From contig NZ_BNBS01000001.1 in the NCBI RefSeq assembly GCF_014656075.1, positions 62,001 through 126,000 of the forward strand: a stretch of DNA of 64,000 bases, read 5' to 3'. Below, piece after piece: positions 54,254-61,829 of the stretch. Positions within the stretch are counted from its first letter, which is position 1. Each line of letters starts with the position of its first letter. Under the pieces are notes generated by a model. It had not been told where the DNA came from and did not search any database. It was given only the letters and a program-made list of their open reading frames with translations. This DNA is from Streptomyces hydrogenans. Its GTDB lineage: Bacteria; Actinomycetota; Actinomycetes; Streptomycetales; Streptomycetaceae. A program made the position numbers and the translations under genes.

Positions 54254-55228
54254 ATGACTGACGACCGGACCCTTCGGATCGCCCTGGCCGGCGGCGGCGC
54301 CTTCGGCGCCAAGCACGCGGCCGCGCTGAAGCGGATCGAGGGCGTCGAGGTGGCCGCCGTCGTGAGCAGCAGCCTCGAACGCGCCCAGAAGTTCGCCGCC
54401 GAACACGGCATCGGCCACGCCGCCGGCTCCCTGGACGAGGTGCTGGCCATGGACGACATCGACGCCGTAGTCCTCGCCACGCCCACCCAGATGCACGCCT
54501 CCCAGACGCTGGCCTGCCTGGAGGCGGGCAAGCACGTGCAGGTCGAGATCCCGCTCGCCGACTCGCTGGCCGACGCCGAGGCGTGCGTGGCGGCGCAGGA
54601 GCGCGCCGGCCTCGTCGCGATGGTGGGCCACACCCGCCGTTTCAACCCCAGCCACCAGTGGATCAAGCGGCGCGTCGACGCGGGCGAGTTCTCCCTCCAG
54701 CAGATGGACGTGCAGACCTACTTCTTCCGCCGGAAGAACCTCAACGCGCTCGGCCAGCCCCGCTCCTGGACCGACCACCTGCTGTGGCACCACGCCGCGC
54801 ACACCGTCGACCTCTTCGCCCACCAGGCCGGCTCGCCGATCGTGCAGGCCCACGCGATCCAGGGGCCGGTCCACCCGGAGCTGGGCATCGCGATGGACAT
54901 GTCGATCCAGCTGCGGGCGGCGAACGGCGCGATCTGCACCCTGTCGCTGTCCTTCAACAACGACGGCCCGCTCGGCACCTTCTTCCGCTACATCGGCGAC
55001 ACCGGCACCTACCTCGCCCGGTACGACGACCTGTACACCGGCAAGGACGAGCCGATCGACGTCAGCGGCGTCGACGTGTCGATGGACGGCATCGAGCTCC
55101 AGGACCGCGAGTTCGTCGCCGCGATCCGCGAGGGACGCGAGCCGAACTCCTCCGTCGCGCAGGTGCTGGCGTGCTACCGCACGCTCGCGGCCCTGGAGGA
55201 GCAGCTGAACGCGGTCGCCGCCCCGTGA
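54254..55228 (+). CDS. ligC: 4-carboxy-2-hydroxymuconate-6-semialdehyde dehydrogenase
   Basis: 324-aa Gfo/Idh/MocA-type NADP-dependent enzyme; the known LigC is of this family. LRIALAGGGAFGAKHAAALKRI at the N-terminus binds the cofactor, and DDIDAVVLATPTQMHASQTL and VQVEIPLADSLADAEAC complete the Rossmann half. HTRRFNPSHQWIKRRVD and WHHAAHTVDLFAHQAG mark the second domain. One base after the ligAB stop; oxidises the ring-cleavage product (as hemiacetal) to 2-pyrone-4,6-dicarboxylate. Confidence 0.92.
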   Translation: MTDDRTLRIALAGGGAFGAKHAAALKRIEGVEVAAVVSSSLERAQKFAAEHGIGHAAGSLDEVLAMDDIDAVVLATPTQMHASQTLACLEAGKHVQVEIPLADSLADAEACVAAQERAGLVAMVGHTRRFNPSHQWIKRRVDAGEFSLQQMDVQTYFFRRKNLNALGQPRSWTDHLLWHHAAHTVDLFAHQAGSPIVQAHAIQGPVHPELGIAMDMSIQLRAANGAICTLSLSFNNDGPLGTFFRYIGDTGTYLARYDDLYTGKDEPIDVSGVDVSMDGIELQDREFVAAIREGREPNSSVAQVLACYRTLAALEEQLNAVAAP

Positions 55229-56253
55229 GCGCGGTGACGCCCGCCGGCGCGGGGCCCGCCCCGCGCCGTCTCGGGCCCTTCGAGGTGCCGGCGGTCGGCC
55301 TGGGCTGCATGAACCTCAGCCACGCGTACGGCGCCCCACCGACGCCGGAGGCGGCCGAACGGCTGCTCCTGACGGCGGTCGAGGAGGGCGTCACGCACTT
55401 CGACACGGCCGCGCTGTACGGCTTCGGCGCCAACGAGGAGCTGGTCGGCCGGGTGCTCGCCGGCCACCGCGACCGGATCGTGCTGGCCAGCAAGTGCGGG
55501 ATGACCGGGGTCGACGGGAAGCGGGTGATCGACGGCCGCCCGGAGACGATCCGGCGCACCGCCGACGAGGCGCTGGCCCGGCTGCGGACCGACGTCATCG
55601 ACCTGTACTACCTGCACCGGCTGGACCGGAAGGTCCCGGTCGAGGAGAGCGTCGGCGCCATGGCCGAGCTGGTCACGGCCGGCAAGGTGCGCGCGCTCGG
55701 GCTCTCCGAGGTGTCGGCCGCGACGCTGCGGCGGGCGCACGCCGTCCACCCGATCGCGGCGCTGCAGAACGAGTACAGCCTGTGGACGCGCAACCCCGAG
55801 GAGGGGACGCTGGCGGCCACCCGCGAACTCGGCGTCGCCCTGGTGGCGTTCAGCCCGCTGGCCCGGGGCGTCCTCACCGACGCTCCCCCGGACCCGCCGG
55901 CCCTGCCCACCGGCGACATCCGCCGGGGCATGCCCCGCTTCGACGCCCGCCACTACCCCGCCAACCTCGCCCGCAGGGCCGAACTGGCGAAGCTGGCGGA
56001 GGAGGCGGGCATCGGCCTGGCGCCGCTGGCGCTGGCCTGGGTGGTGTCCCGGGGCCCGCACGTCGTGGCGCTGCCCGGCACCCGGTCCGTCGGCCATCTG
56101 AGGGAGAACCTGTCCGTGCTCGCCCTGGACGTCCCGCGCGACGTCCTGGACGCGGCCGGCCGGGTGCTGGACGCGACGACGGTGCACGGGCCGCGCTACA
56201 ACGAGGCGACGCTCGCCGAGATCGACACCGAGCGGTGCGGCCGGGCGGGCTGA
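55225..56253 (+). CDS. Aldo/keto reductase
   Basis: 342 aa, (beta/alpha)8 barrel. VGLGCMNLSHAYGAP, HFDTAALYGFGANEELVGR (catalytic Asp and Tyr), RIVLASKCGM (Lys) and DLYYLHRLDRKVPVEE (His) give the full catalytic tetrad. It is coupled to ligC by GTGA and is last in the operon. It is not one of the known 4,5-pathway enzymes; it may reduce or oxidise an aldehyde feeding into 4-hydroxybenzoate or a pathway side product. Role inferred only from position. Confidence 0.85.
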   Translation: MSAVTPAGAGPAPRRLGPFEVPAVGLGCMNLSHAYGAPPTPEAAERLLLTAVEEGVTHFDTAALYGFGANEELVGRVLAGHRDRIVLASKCGMTGVDGKRVIDGRPETIRRTADEALARLRTDVIDLYYLHRLDRKVPVEESVGAMAELVTAGKVRALGLSEVSAATLRRAHAVHPIAALQNEYSLWTRNPEEGTLAATRELGVALVAFSPLARGVLTDAPPDPPALPTGDIRRGMPRFDARHYPANLARRAELAKLAEEAGIGLAPLALAWVVSRGPHVVALPGTRSVGHLRENLSVLALDVPRDVLDAAGRVLDATTVHGPRYNEATLAEIDTERCGRAG

Positions 56254-56264
56254 CGACGGACCGG

Positions 56265-56295
56265 GGCCGGGGCGGGACGCGTCCCCGCCCCGGCC
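56265..56295 (+). terminator. Operon terminator, 12-bp stem
   Basis: GGCCGGGGCGGG and CCCGCCCCGGCC arms, 7-base loop, 12 bp after the aldo/keto reductase stop. It marks the end of the pobA-lig operon. Confidence 0.8.
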
Positions 56296-56386
56296 GCTCA
56301 AATGTGGCTCAAGTCGCTTGTGGCGGACCTCCGGTGGCGGGCAGGGTCGAAGACGCCATCGACCCATGGCGTTACGGGGGATTCTC

Positions 56387-57076
56387 ATGACCACGCAGAA
56401 CACGAAGATCGCGAACGTCCGGAAGCACGGCGGGCGCCTGGCGGCCGTCTGCGCGCTGGCCGCGCTGCTCGCGGGCACGGCCGCCTGCACGTCCGACGAC
56501 GACGCCCGCCCCGCGGCGACGCAGCGTCCCACCGGGGCGGCGAAGAGCACGGTGTCCACGGCGTGCGCGGACGGCACCTTCGTCTGGATCAACGTCGAGC
56601 AGCGGGACGTCCTGACGGGCGTGGCGGACCCGCAGACGCTCGGCAAGGGCGGTGGGCGGCTGACGAACCCGATGCGGAGCCTGCACACCCCGCGGACGGA
56701 CACGACGACGGAGACGGGGCCGAAGGTCGACGCCGCCGCTGCGCTGCGCTCGCTGGGCCGGCACGTCGGAGGAGCGGGCGAGGACGCGGTCTTCTCCGAG
56801 GTGGGCCGGTCCGCACCGGGGGTCGAGGGGCGCCCGACGAGCCTCGACGGTCCCGGCACCATCGTCGAGTACGCCTTCGTGCGCGAGGTCGTCGCCGACT
56901 TCCGCTACACCTGCCCGGACGCCCGCGCCTCCACGGGGCGCGCCACCAGCTGGATGGTCGACGGCACGGGCCTCCTGGACTGCGACGAGCCGGTGAAGTC
57001 CCTGGAGGACAGCCGTCCGGCCCAGGCGGCGGCCCGGCTCTCCTGCCGCCCGGACGCCCCAGCCGTGAAGGGCTGA
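56387..57076 (+). CDS. Putative lipoprotein, unknown function
   Basis: 229 aa. Start MTTQNTKIANVRKHGGRL, a hydrophobic core and lipobox LAGTAAC indicate surface anchoring. The folded part has cysteines in STACADGTFVWINVEQ, FRYTCPD, LLDCDEPVK and LSCRPDAP, probably two disulfides. RBS GGGGG precedes ATG 56387. Similar in style, though not in clear sequence, to the lipoprotein at 35876. Family not recognised. Confidence 0.72.
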   Translation: MTTQNTKIANVRKHGGRLAAVCALAALLAGTAACTSDDDARPAATQRPTGAAKSTVSTACADGTFVWINVEQRDVLTGVADPQTLGKGGGRLTNPMRSLHTPRTDTTTETGPKVDAAAALRSLGRHVGGAGEDAVFSEVGRSAPGVEGRPTSLDGPGTIVEYAFVREVVADFRYTCPDARASTGRATSWMVDGTGLLDCDEPVKSLEDSRPAQAAARLSCRPDAPAVKG

Positions 57077-57113
57077 CGGCGGCGCACGGTGGCGCGGCGA
57101 CCCGCGCTCGGGC

Positions 57114-57506
57114 ATGATCATCCGCATGGTCTCGATGGTGCAGAACGTGGCGGTCGACTGTGCGGACGCCTATGAACTGGCGCGGTTCTGGAGCGCGGTG
57201 ACGGGCGGCCCGCTGCACCCGGACGACGCACCGGGCTCCCGGGAGACGCAGGTCCTGCTCCCCGAGGGCCCGGTGCTGTACTTCAACGAGGTCCCGGAGC
57301 CGAAGACGGTCAAGAACCGGATCCACCTGTGCCTGCGCCCGACGGCCTCGCGCGACGCCGAGATCGAGCGGCTGCTGGGCCTCGGGGCCACCCTGGTCGG
57401 CGACCTCCGGGAGCCGGACGGCGCGGGCTGGGCCGTCCTGGCGGACCCCGAGGGCAACGAGTTCTGCGTGCTGCGCGGCGACTCCGACCGCGCGTCGGCC
57501 GGTTAG
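57114..57506 (+). CDS. VOC-family protein
   Basis: About 126-130 aa. VQNVAVDCADAYELARFWSAVTG, VLYFNEVPEPKTVKNRIHLCL and VLADPEGNEFCVLRG are typical of a large actinomycete VOC subgroup of unknown role. The start is uncertain: ATG 57114, 57126 or 57135, none with a clear RBS. Its stop overlaps the convergent SH3-protein gene by 4 bp. Confidence 0.82.
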   Translation: MIIRMVSMVQNVAVDCADAYELARFWSAVTGGPLHPDDAPGSRETQVLLPEGPVLYFNEVPEPKTVKNRIHLCLRPTASRDAEIERLLGLGATLVGDLREPDGAGWAVLADPEGNEFCVLRGDSDRASAG

Positions 57507-57826
57507 CCGCTCGGACGGGAGCACGTGCGCGGTTCGAGGTGCCGCTTCACCGTCCAGCCCTCCGTGCCGGGGCGCAGTCCCGAGCGGGAGCGGGCGTCGA
57601 GGCTGATCCGGTACCAGTCCCCCGCCTCCCGCTCCACCGTGACCCGGTCGCCGGGCCCGAGCACGCCGAGGGATCTTCGGGAGGCGCTCGGCCCGGTGCG
57701 CAGGTGCACCGGGCCGTCGGCCTCGTAGCCGCAGGGTTCGAGCCGCTCCGGCGCGGCGGGCGCCGGGGCGAGGGCCGCCAGGAACACGGCGGTCAGCGTC
57801 ACCCCGAGCATCGTCGTCATCTTCAT
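57503..57826 (-). CDS. Small secreted SH3-like domain protein
   Basis: 107 aa. Signal peptide MKMTTMLGVTLTAVFLAALAP, then a bacterial SH3b-like fold: PVHLRTGPSASRRSLGVLGP, GDRVTVEREAGDWYRI and GWTVKRHLEPRTC. Two cysteines may pair. SH3b domains often bind cell-wall peptide. Stand-alone; role not known. Confidence 0.75.
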   Translation of the reverse strand: MKMTTMLGVTLTAVFLAALAPAPAAPERLEPCGYEADGPVHLRTGPSASRRSLGVLGPGDRVTVEREAGDWYRISLDARSRSGLRPGTEGWTVKRHLEPRTCSRPSG

Positions 57827-57891
57827 GCCCGGGGAACCGGCCGTACCACCGGGGGTGTCACGGGCCCGGCGGGTCTGTCACCCCTTCGGGT

Positions 57892-58560
57892 TCACGCCAG
57901 GAGCCGCAGGACCTCCCGGCCGGCTGCCGGGATCGGGCCGACGACGGGGACGGGGAAGCGGTGCCGGAGGGCTTCGGCGGCTTCGCCGAGCGGTCCGCCG
58001 CCGATGACGACGGCTTCGGCGCCGTCCTCCCGCACGCACAGGTCGACCGCCGCGGCCAGGCGTTCCGTCATCTCCTCGGGGGACGCGGCCAGCCGGAGGG
58101 GGTCGCCCGGGGTGAGGCGGATGCCGGTGTACCGGCCGGGCCGGGCGAGGCGTGCGGCACGGGCGTCGATCGCGGCGGCCAGGCCGGGGGTGGTGGTGGC
58201 GATGCCGAAGCGCCGTCCGTCGGCGCCGGCCTCGCGCATCGCGGCCTCCGCGATGCCGACGACGGGGACGGGGGTGCGGGCGCGCAGCTCCTCGACGCCG
58301 GGGTCCCCGAAGGCGCTCACGACGATCGCGGCCACGCGGTCGCCGTCCGGGCCCGCGAGGAGGCGGTCGACCGCGTCGAGGACGTGGCCGGCCGAGGCGC
58401 GCAGGAGCTCCTCGTCGACGAGCATCGGCGGGCCGGCGGCGACGGTGACGCCCCGGACCTCGTACCCGTCCTCGGGGCGCAGGGTGCGGCGGGCGATGGC
58501 GGCCATCATGGCGGTGGTGGCCTCGTTGGTGTTGGGGTTGACGAGGGCGACGAGGGTCAC
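57892..58560 (-). CDS. Asp/Glu racemase-superfamily protein lacking both catalytic Cys
   Basis: 222 aa, start GTG 58560 with GGAG upstream, coupled to the MFS gene by GTGA. The fold matches hydantoin/aspartate racemases (LVALVNPNTNEATTAMM; IVVSAFGDPGVEELR; VVIGGGPLGEAAEAL). Where those enzymes have Cys (CFGDPG, GCAG), this one has Ala and Gly. It is therefore probably not a racemase. It might act on a dicarboxylate of the neighbouring pathway, for example in isomerisation; that is speculation. Confidence 0.72.
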   Translation of the reverse strand: MTLVALVNPNTNEATTAMMAAIARRTLRPEDGYEVRGVTVAAGPPMLVDEELLRASAGHVLDAVDRLLAGPDGDRVAAIVVSAFGDPGVEELRARTPVPVVGIAEAAMREAGADGRRFGIATTTPGLAAAIDARAARLARPGRYTGIRLTPGDPLRLAASPEEMTERLAAAVDLCVREDGAEAVVIGGGPLGEAAEALRHRFPVPVVGPIPAAGREVLRLLA

Positions 58561-59990
58561 GCGGCCGTCTCCTTTCCCATGGTGTCCGCCGGCTCCTCGC
58601 CCTCCATGGACCTGCCGAAGGTCTCGGGCGGGAACTGGACGAAGACGGCCAGGCCGACGAAGAGGGCGCCGAGGAGCGTGAACATCCCGGCGACGCCGTA
58701 CCGGTCGAAGGCCGCGCCCGCCAGGATCGGGGTGAGGCCGCCGGCCAGCGAGCCGAGGGCCAGGATGATCGAGGTGCCGAACGCCCTGACGCGGGTGGGG
58801 AACTGCTCGGGGGCGAAGATCCAGATCGTGGTGTTCAGCATGATGACGCAGAAGTTGAAGGCGGCGCCGAAGAGCAGGATCAGGAGGACGCCGTCGGCGA
58901 GGAAGCCGAAGCAGAAGGCGGCGGCGCAGCCCAGGGCGGCGGCGACGGTGAGGACGGCCTTGCGGGGGAAGTAGCGCGCGGCGGCCGAGGCGGCGAGGGC
59001 GCCGAGGAGCGAGCCGGACTGCATGACCAGGGTGAAGAGCAGCGACGTGGTGATGCTGTGGCCCTGGGCGACCAGGATGGTGGGCATCAGCGAGAGGACG
59101 GAGATCTGGGCTCCGTACGACATGCAGACGGCGGCGCCGAGGAAGAGGGTGCGGCGGCCGAGGGCGCCGGAGAAGACGTCCCGCAGGCGGTTGCGTTCGG
59201 GGACGACCGGCTCGCCGCTGTCGGCGGCGGTGATGAACCGCCGGTGCTCGGGGAGCGGTCCGCGCAGCCGGCCGGAGGCGAGGCGGTTGAGGACGTCGTT
59301 GGCCTCGTCGACGCGGCCGCGGGAGAGCAGGAAGCGCGGGGTCTCGGGGACGAAGCGGCGGTAGAAGAGGACCAGGAGCGCGGGGACGGCGAGGAGGCCG
59401 AAGAGCCAGCGCCAGCGGTCGGGGCCGGTGAAGACGGTGAAGACGAGGACGCCGAAGCCGGGGGCGAGCATGTTGCCGAGGCCGCCGGCGGTGACGTTGA
59501 TGATGCCGACGGCGGTGCCGCGGTGCCGGGTCGCGAAGAACTCGGACATCATCGTGACGGCGATGGCGATCTCGCCGCCGAGGCCGAAGCCGACGATGAA
59601 GCGGCCGATCGCCACCACCGCGTAGACGGGGGCGAAGGCGCAGATCAGGGCGCCCAGCGAGAAGAGCAGCAGATTGACCGTGAGCATCGTGCGGCGGCCG
59701 ATCTTGTCGCCGATGACGCCGGTGGCGAGGCGGCCGAGGGCCGCCGCGGTGAAGGTGACGGTGTTGAGGAGGCCGAGTTCGGCCGCCGTGGTGCCCCAGG
59801 ACTCCTGGAGGACGGGGCCGACGAGCCCGACGGCGTTCTGCTCCAGCGCGTCGAAGAAGACGCCGAGGAGGACCATCGCGCCGATCTGCTTGTGCGCTCC
59901 GGTCACCCCGATCCGGTCGAGGCTGTCCTCCAACTGGCGGTGACGCGGGCTCGCGTCCGCTGGGGCGGTTCTGGTGGGGAGGGCTTCCAT
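58557..59990 (-). CDS. MFS permease, aromatic acid/metabolite:H+ type
   Basis: 477 aa, 12 helices. GVFFDALEQNAVGLVGPVLQ (helix 1), GVIGDKIGRRTMLTVNLLLF (loop 2 signature), RFIVGFGLGGEIAIAVTMMS (helix 4) and RFVPETPRFLLSRGRVDEA fit the sugar/acid transporter branch that includes AAHS and MHS members. ATG 59990 has AAGGA 5 bp upstream. Situated opposite the end of the 4-hydroxybenzoate region, it may import that substrate or protocatechuate; inference. Confidence 0.82.
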   Translation of the reverse strand: MEALPTRTAPADASPRHRQLEDSLDRIGVTGAHKQIGAMVLLGVFFDALEQNAVGLVGPVLQESWGTTAAELGLLNTVTFTAAALGRLATGVIGDKIGRRTMLTVNLLLFSLGALICAFAPVYAVVAIGRFIVGFGLGGEIAIAVTMMSEFFATRHRGTAVGIINVTAGGLGNMLAPGFGVLVFTVFTGPDRWRWLFGLLAVPALLVLFYRRFVPETPRFLLSRGRVDEANDVLNRLASGRLRGPLPEHRRFITAADSGEPVVPERNRLRDVFSGALGRRTLFLGAAVCMSYGAQISVLSLMPTILVAQGHSITTSLLFTLVMQSGSLLGALAASAAARYFPRKAVLTVAAALGCAAAFCFGFLADGVLLILLFGAAFNFCVIMLNTTIWIFAPEQFPTRVRAFGTSIILALGSLAGGLTPILAGAAFDRYGVAGMFTLLGALFVGLAVFVQFPPETFGRSMEGEEPADTMGKETAA

Positions 59991-60436
59991 GGGGATCCTT
60001 CCTGGCCGGGCACGACGCCCGGGAAGAAGTACCGGACTTCGAGATGCGAAAGTTCGGTTTCGACCTGCGGAAGTTTGGTTTCGCTGTCGCGGCCCCGTCA
60101 AGGGCCGGAAAGTGCCTTTCTCTCAAAACTGCATACCATTTCCCGCGCCTCATAAAGAATAAAACGGACTCGATCGGAGGCATTTAGCGACAAAAGGGAT
60201 GAATGGAGAGACTGCTTTCGTGTAGCGGTATACAAACCTGGCGATCCGCCGGGCGTATCCACCGATCGGTTGACCCCCGCCTCCGCCGTCCGCCCGCATC
60301 ATGAAGCCGACGGGCCGACCGGACGGGCCCGGGAGCCGGCCCAGGATGGAGGCGGAGCGAAGGGACAGCCCTTCTCCGCGCGGGACGGTCCGCCGTGCAC
60401 GCGATGCGCCGCCCGCCCTTCCCGAGGAGGAACCCC
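59991..60436. promoter_or_regulatory. AT-rich intergenic region upstream of the MFS gene
   Basis: 446 bp without a credible gene. The part 60040-60240 is clearly AT-richer than its surroundings and holds the direct repeats at 60045-60083, a CATAAAGAATAAAAC stretch and several short A/T runs. It should contain the MFS promoter on the minus strand and the ankyrin-gene promoter on the right. Confidence 0.5.
60045..60083 (-). promoter_or_regulatory. Two 18-bp direct repeats (CGAAA...TTTCG)
   Basis: TGCGAAAGTTCGGTTTCG and TGCGGAAGTTTGGTTTCG start 21 bp apart, two helical turns. Each has CGAAA/GGAA and TTTCG arms. Placed 56-94 bp before the MFS start, they are a good operator candidate. Confidence 0.55.
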
Positions 60437-61039
60437 ATGTCCCCCGACGACCTGGCCCTGCGGGCCGCCGTCCGGAACGACGACCCCGCCGCCGTGCGCG
60501 CGGCCCTGGCCGGCGGAGCCGGCCTCGAACACCGCGACGAGCACGAGCGCACCGCGCTGCTGGTCGCCGCCGCCGGGGACCGGGTGGCGGCCGCCGAGGC
60601 CCTCGTCGCGGCCGGCGCCGACCCGAACGCGCGGGACGACCGGGAGGACACCCCCTGGCTGATCACCGGCGTGACCGGCAGCGTGCCCATGATGCGGGTG
60701 CTGCTGGCCGCCGATCCGGCTCCCGACGTGACGCTCACCAACCGCTTCGGCGGCGTCAGCCTCATCCCCGCCGCCGAACGCGGCCACGTCGACTACGTGC
60801 GCGCCGTGCTCCGCGCCACCGACATCGACGTCGACCACGTCAACGGGCTCGGCTGGACCGCCCTGCTGGAGGCCGTGATCCTCGGTGACGGCGGCCCGGC
60901 CCACCAGGAGATCGTGGAGCTGCTCATCAGCGCGGGCGCCGCGCCGCACCTCCCGGACCACGACGGGGTCACCCCGCTGCGGCACGCCGAGCGGCGGGGC
61001 TTCCACGAGATCGCCGGGCTGCTCGCGGCCGTCCGCTGA
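60437..61039 (+). CDS. Ankyrin-repeat protein
   Basis: 200 aa, about five ankyrin units: LRAAVRNDDPAAVRAALAGG, TALLVAAAGDRVAAAEALVA, TPWLITGVTGSVPMMRVLLA, RGHVDYVRAVLRATDIDVDH, and TPLRHAERRGFHEIAGLLAA. ATG 60437 with RBS GAGGAGG. Cytosolic; such proteins mediate protein contacts. Role and partner unknown. Confidence 0.87.
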   Translation: MSPDDLALRAAVRNDDPAAVRAALAGGAGLEHRDEHERTALLVAAAGDRVAAAEALVAAGADPNARDDREDTPWLITGVTGSVPMMRVLLAADPAPDVTLTNRFGGVSLIPAAERGHVDYVRAVLRATDIDVDHVNGLGWTALLEAVILGDGGPAHQEIVELLISAGAAPHLPDHDGVTPLRHAERRGFHEIAGLLAAVR

Positions 61040-61055
61040 GCCGGCGACCCCGCGG

Positions 61056-61697
61056 TCAGGGCCGCTGGTCGAGGACCCCCGTCACGACGGCGTGCAGGTG
61101 CCGGCGGAAGCGGTCGAGCGTGGGCAGGTCGTGCGGGCCGAGACGGCGCCCCGAGGGGGCGAGGACACCGGCCTGGCCGAAGGAGTGCGCGGTCCACACG
61201 ATCGTGAAGACCAGCAGCTCGACGTCGGCTCCGGTGCCGAGCCCCGCCCGGTCCAGGGCCGCCCGGACCGAAGCGGCGACCTCGGCGACCAGCGGACCGG
61301 CGAACTCGGTCTCGATCTCCGCGAGTTCGGCGCCCTCCGCGAGCCAGCGGCGCATCCACAGGGCCGGCACCTCGGGGTGGTCGAGACAGAAGCCCAGATA
61401 GGAGTCGACGAAGGCGAGGAGCGCGGCGCGCGTCTCCTCCGCCGTCGGACCGCACGCGTCCAGGCGGTGCAGGGCGGCGGTGACCGCCTCCCGCTGCGCC
61501 CGGTGGGCGCGGCGCATCACGGCGCGGTACAGCTCGGGCTTGGCACCGACGTGGTAGGCGACGGTGGCGATGTTGAGGCCGACGGCCTCGCCGATCGCGC
61601 GGGTGCTGGTGGCGTCGTAACCGCGCTCGGCGAACAGCCGGGTGGCGGCCGCCAGGATGCGCTCGCGGCTGTGACCGTCGTCGGGCTGGCTGCTCAT
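61056..61697 (-). CDS. TetR-family regulator
   Basis: 213 aa. HTH: RERILAAATRLFAERGYDAT and IGEAVGLNIATVAYHVGAKPELY. The C-terminal domain contains FVDSYLGFCLDHPEVPALWMRRWL. Divergent from the flavin monooxygenase at 61830 across 132 bp with GATTSAAT-type repeats, so it probably controls that operon. Confidence 0.87.
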   Translation of the reverse strand: MSSQPDDGHSRERILAAATRLFAERGYDATSTRAIGEAVGLNIATVAYHVGAKPELYRAVMRRAHRAQREAVTAALHRLDACGPTAEETRAALLAFVDSYLGFCLDHPEVPALWMRRWLAEGAELAEIETEFAGPLVAEVAASVRAALDRAGLGTGADVELLVFTIVWTAHSFGQAGVLAPSGRRLGPHDLPTLDRFRRHLHAVVTGVLDQRP

Positions 61698-61727
61698 GCG
61701 CCCGAGGCTACCGGACGTGTCCGCTCG

Positions 61728-61801
61728 GATTCAATCAGCTGTTGGAGAAGGAATTCGCAGGTCAGAGAGGATTGCCCCGCTCTCCATCATTCGATTGAAT
61801 G
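61728..61801. promoter_or_regulatory. Operator-like GATTSAAT sites
   Basis: GATTCAATC at 61728-61736, itself symmetric around a central C, and CATTC-GATT-GAATG at 61788-61801. Both lie between the TetR gene and the monooxygenase it faces. Confidence 0.5.
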
Positions 61802-61829
61802 AGCGCCCTCGAAGGAAGGGAGGGCGCTC
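61801..61829 (+). promoter_or_regulatory. Hairpin enclosing the ribosome binding site
   Basis: Arms GAGCGCCCTC and GAGGGCGCTC (10 bp) enclose the loop GAAGGAAGG, and ATG 61830 follows the stem directly. The Shine-Dalgarno bases are in the loop and lower stem, so translation may be controlled by folding. Confidence 0.6.
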
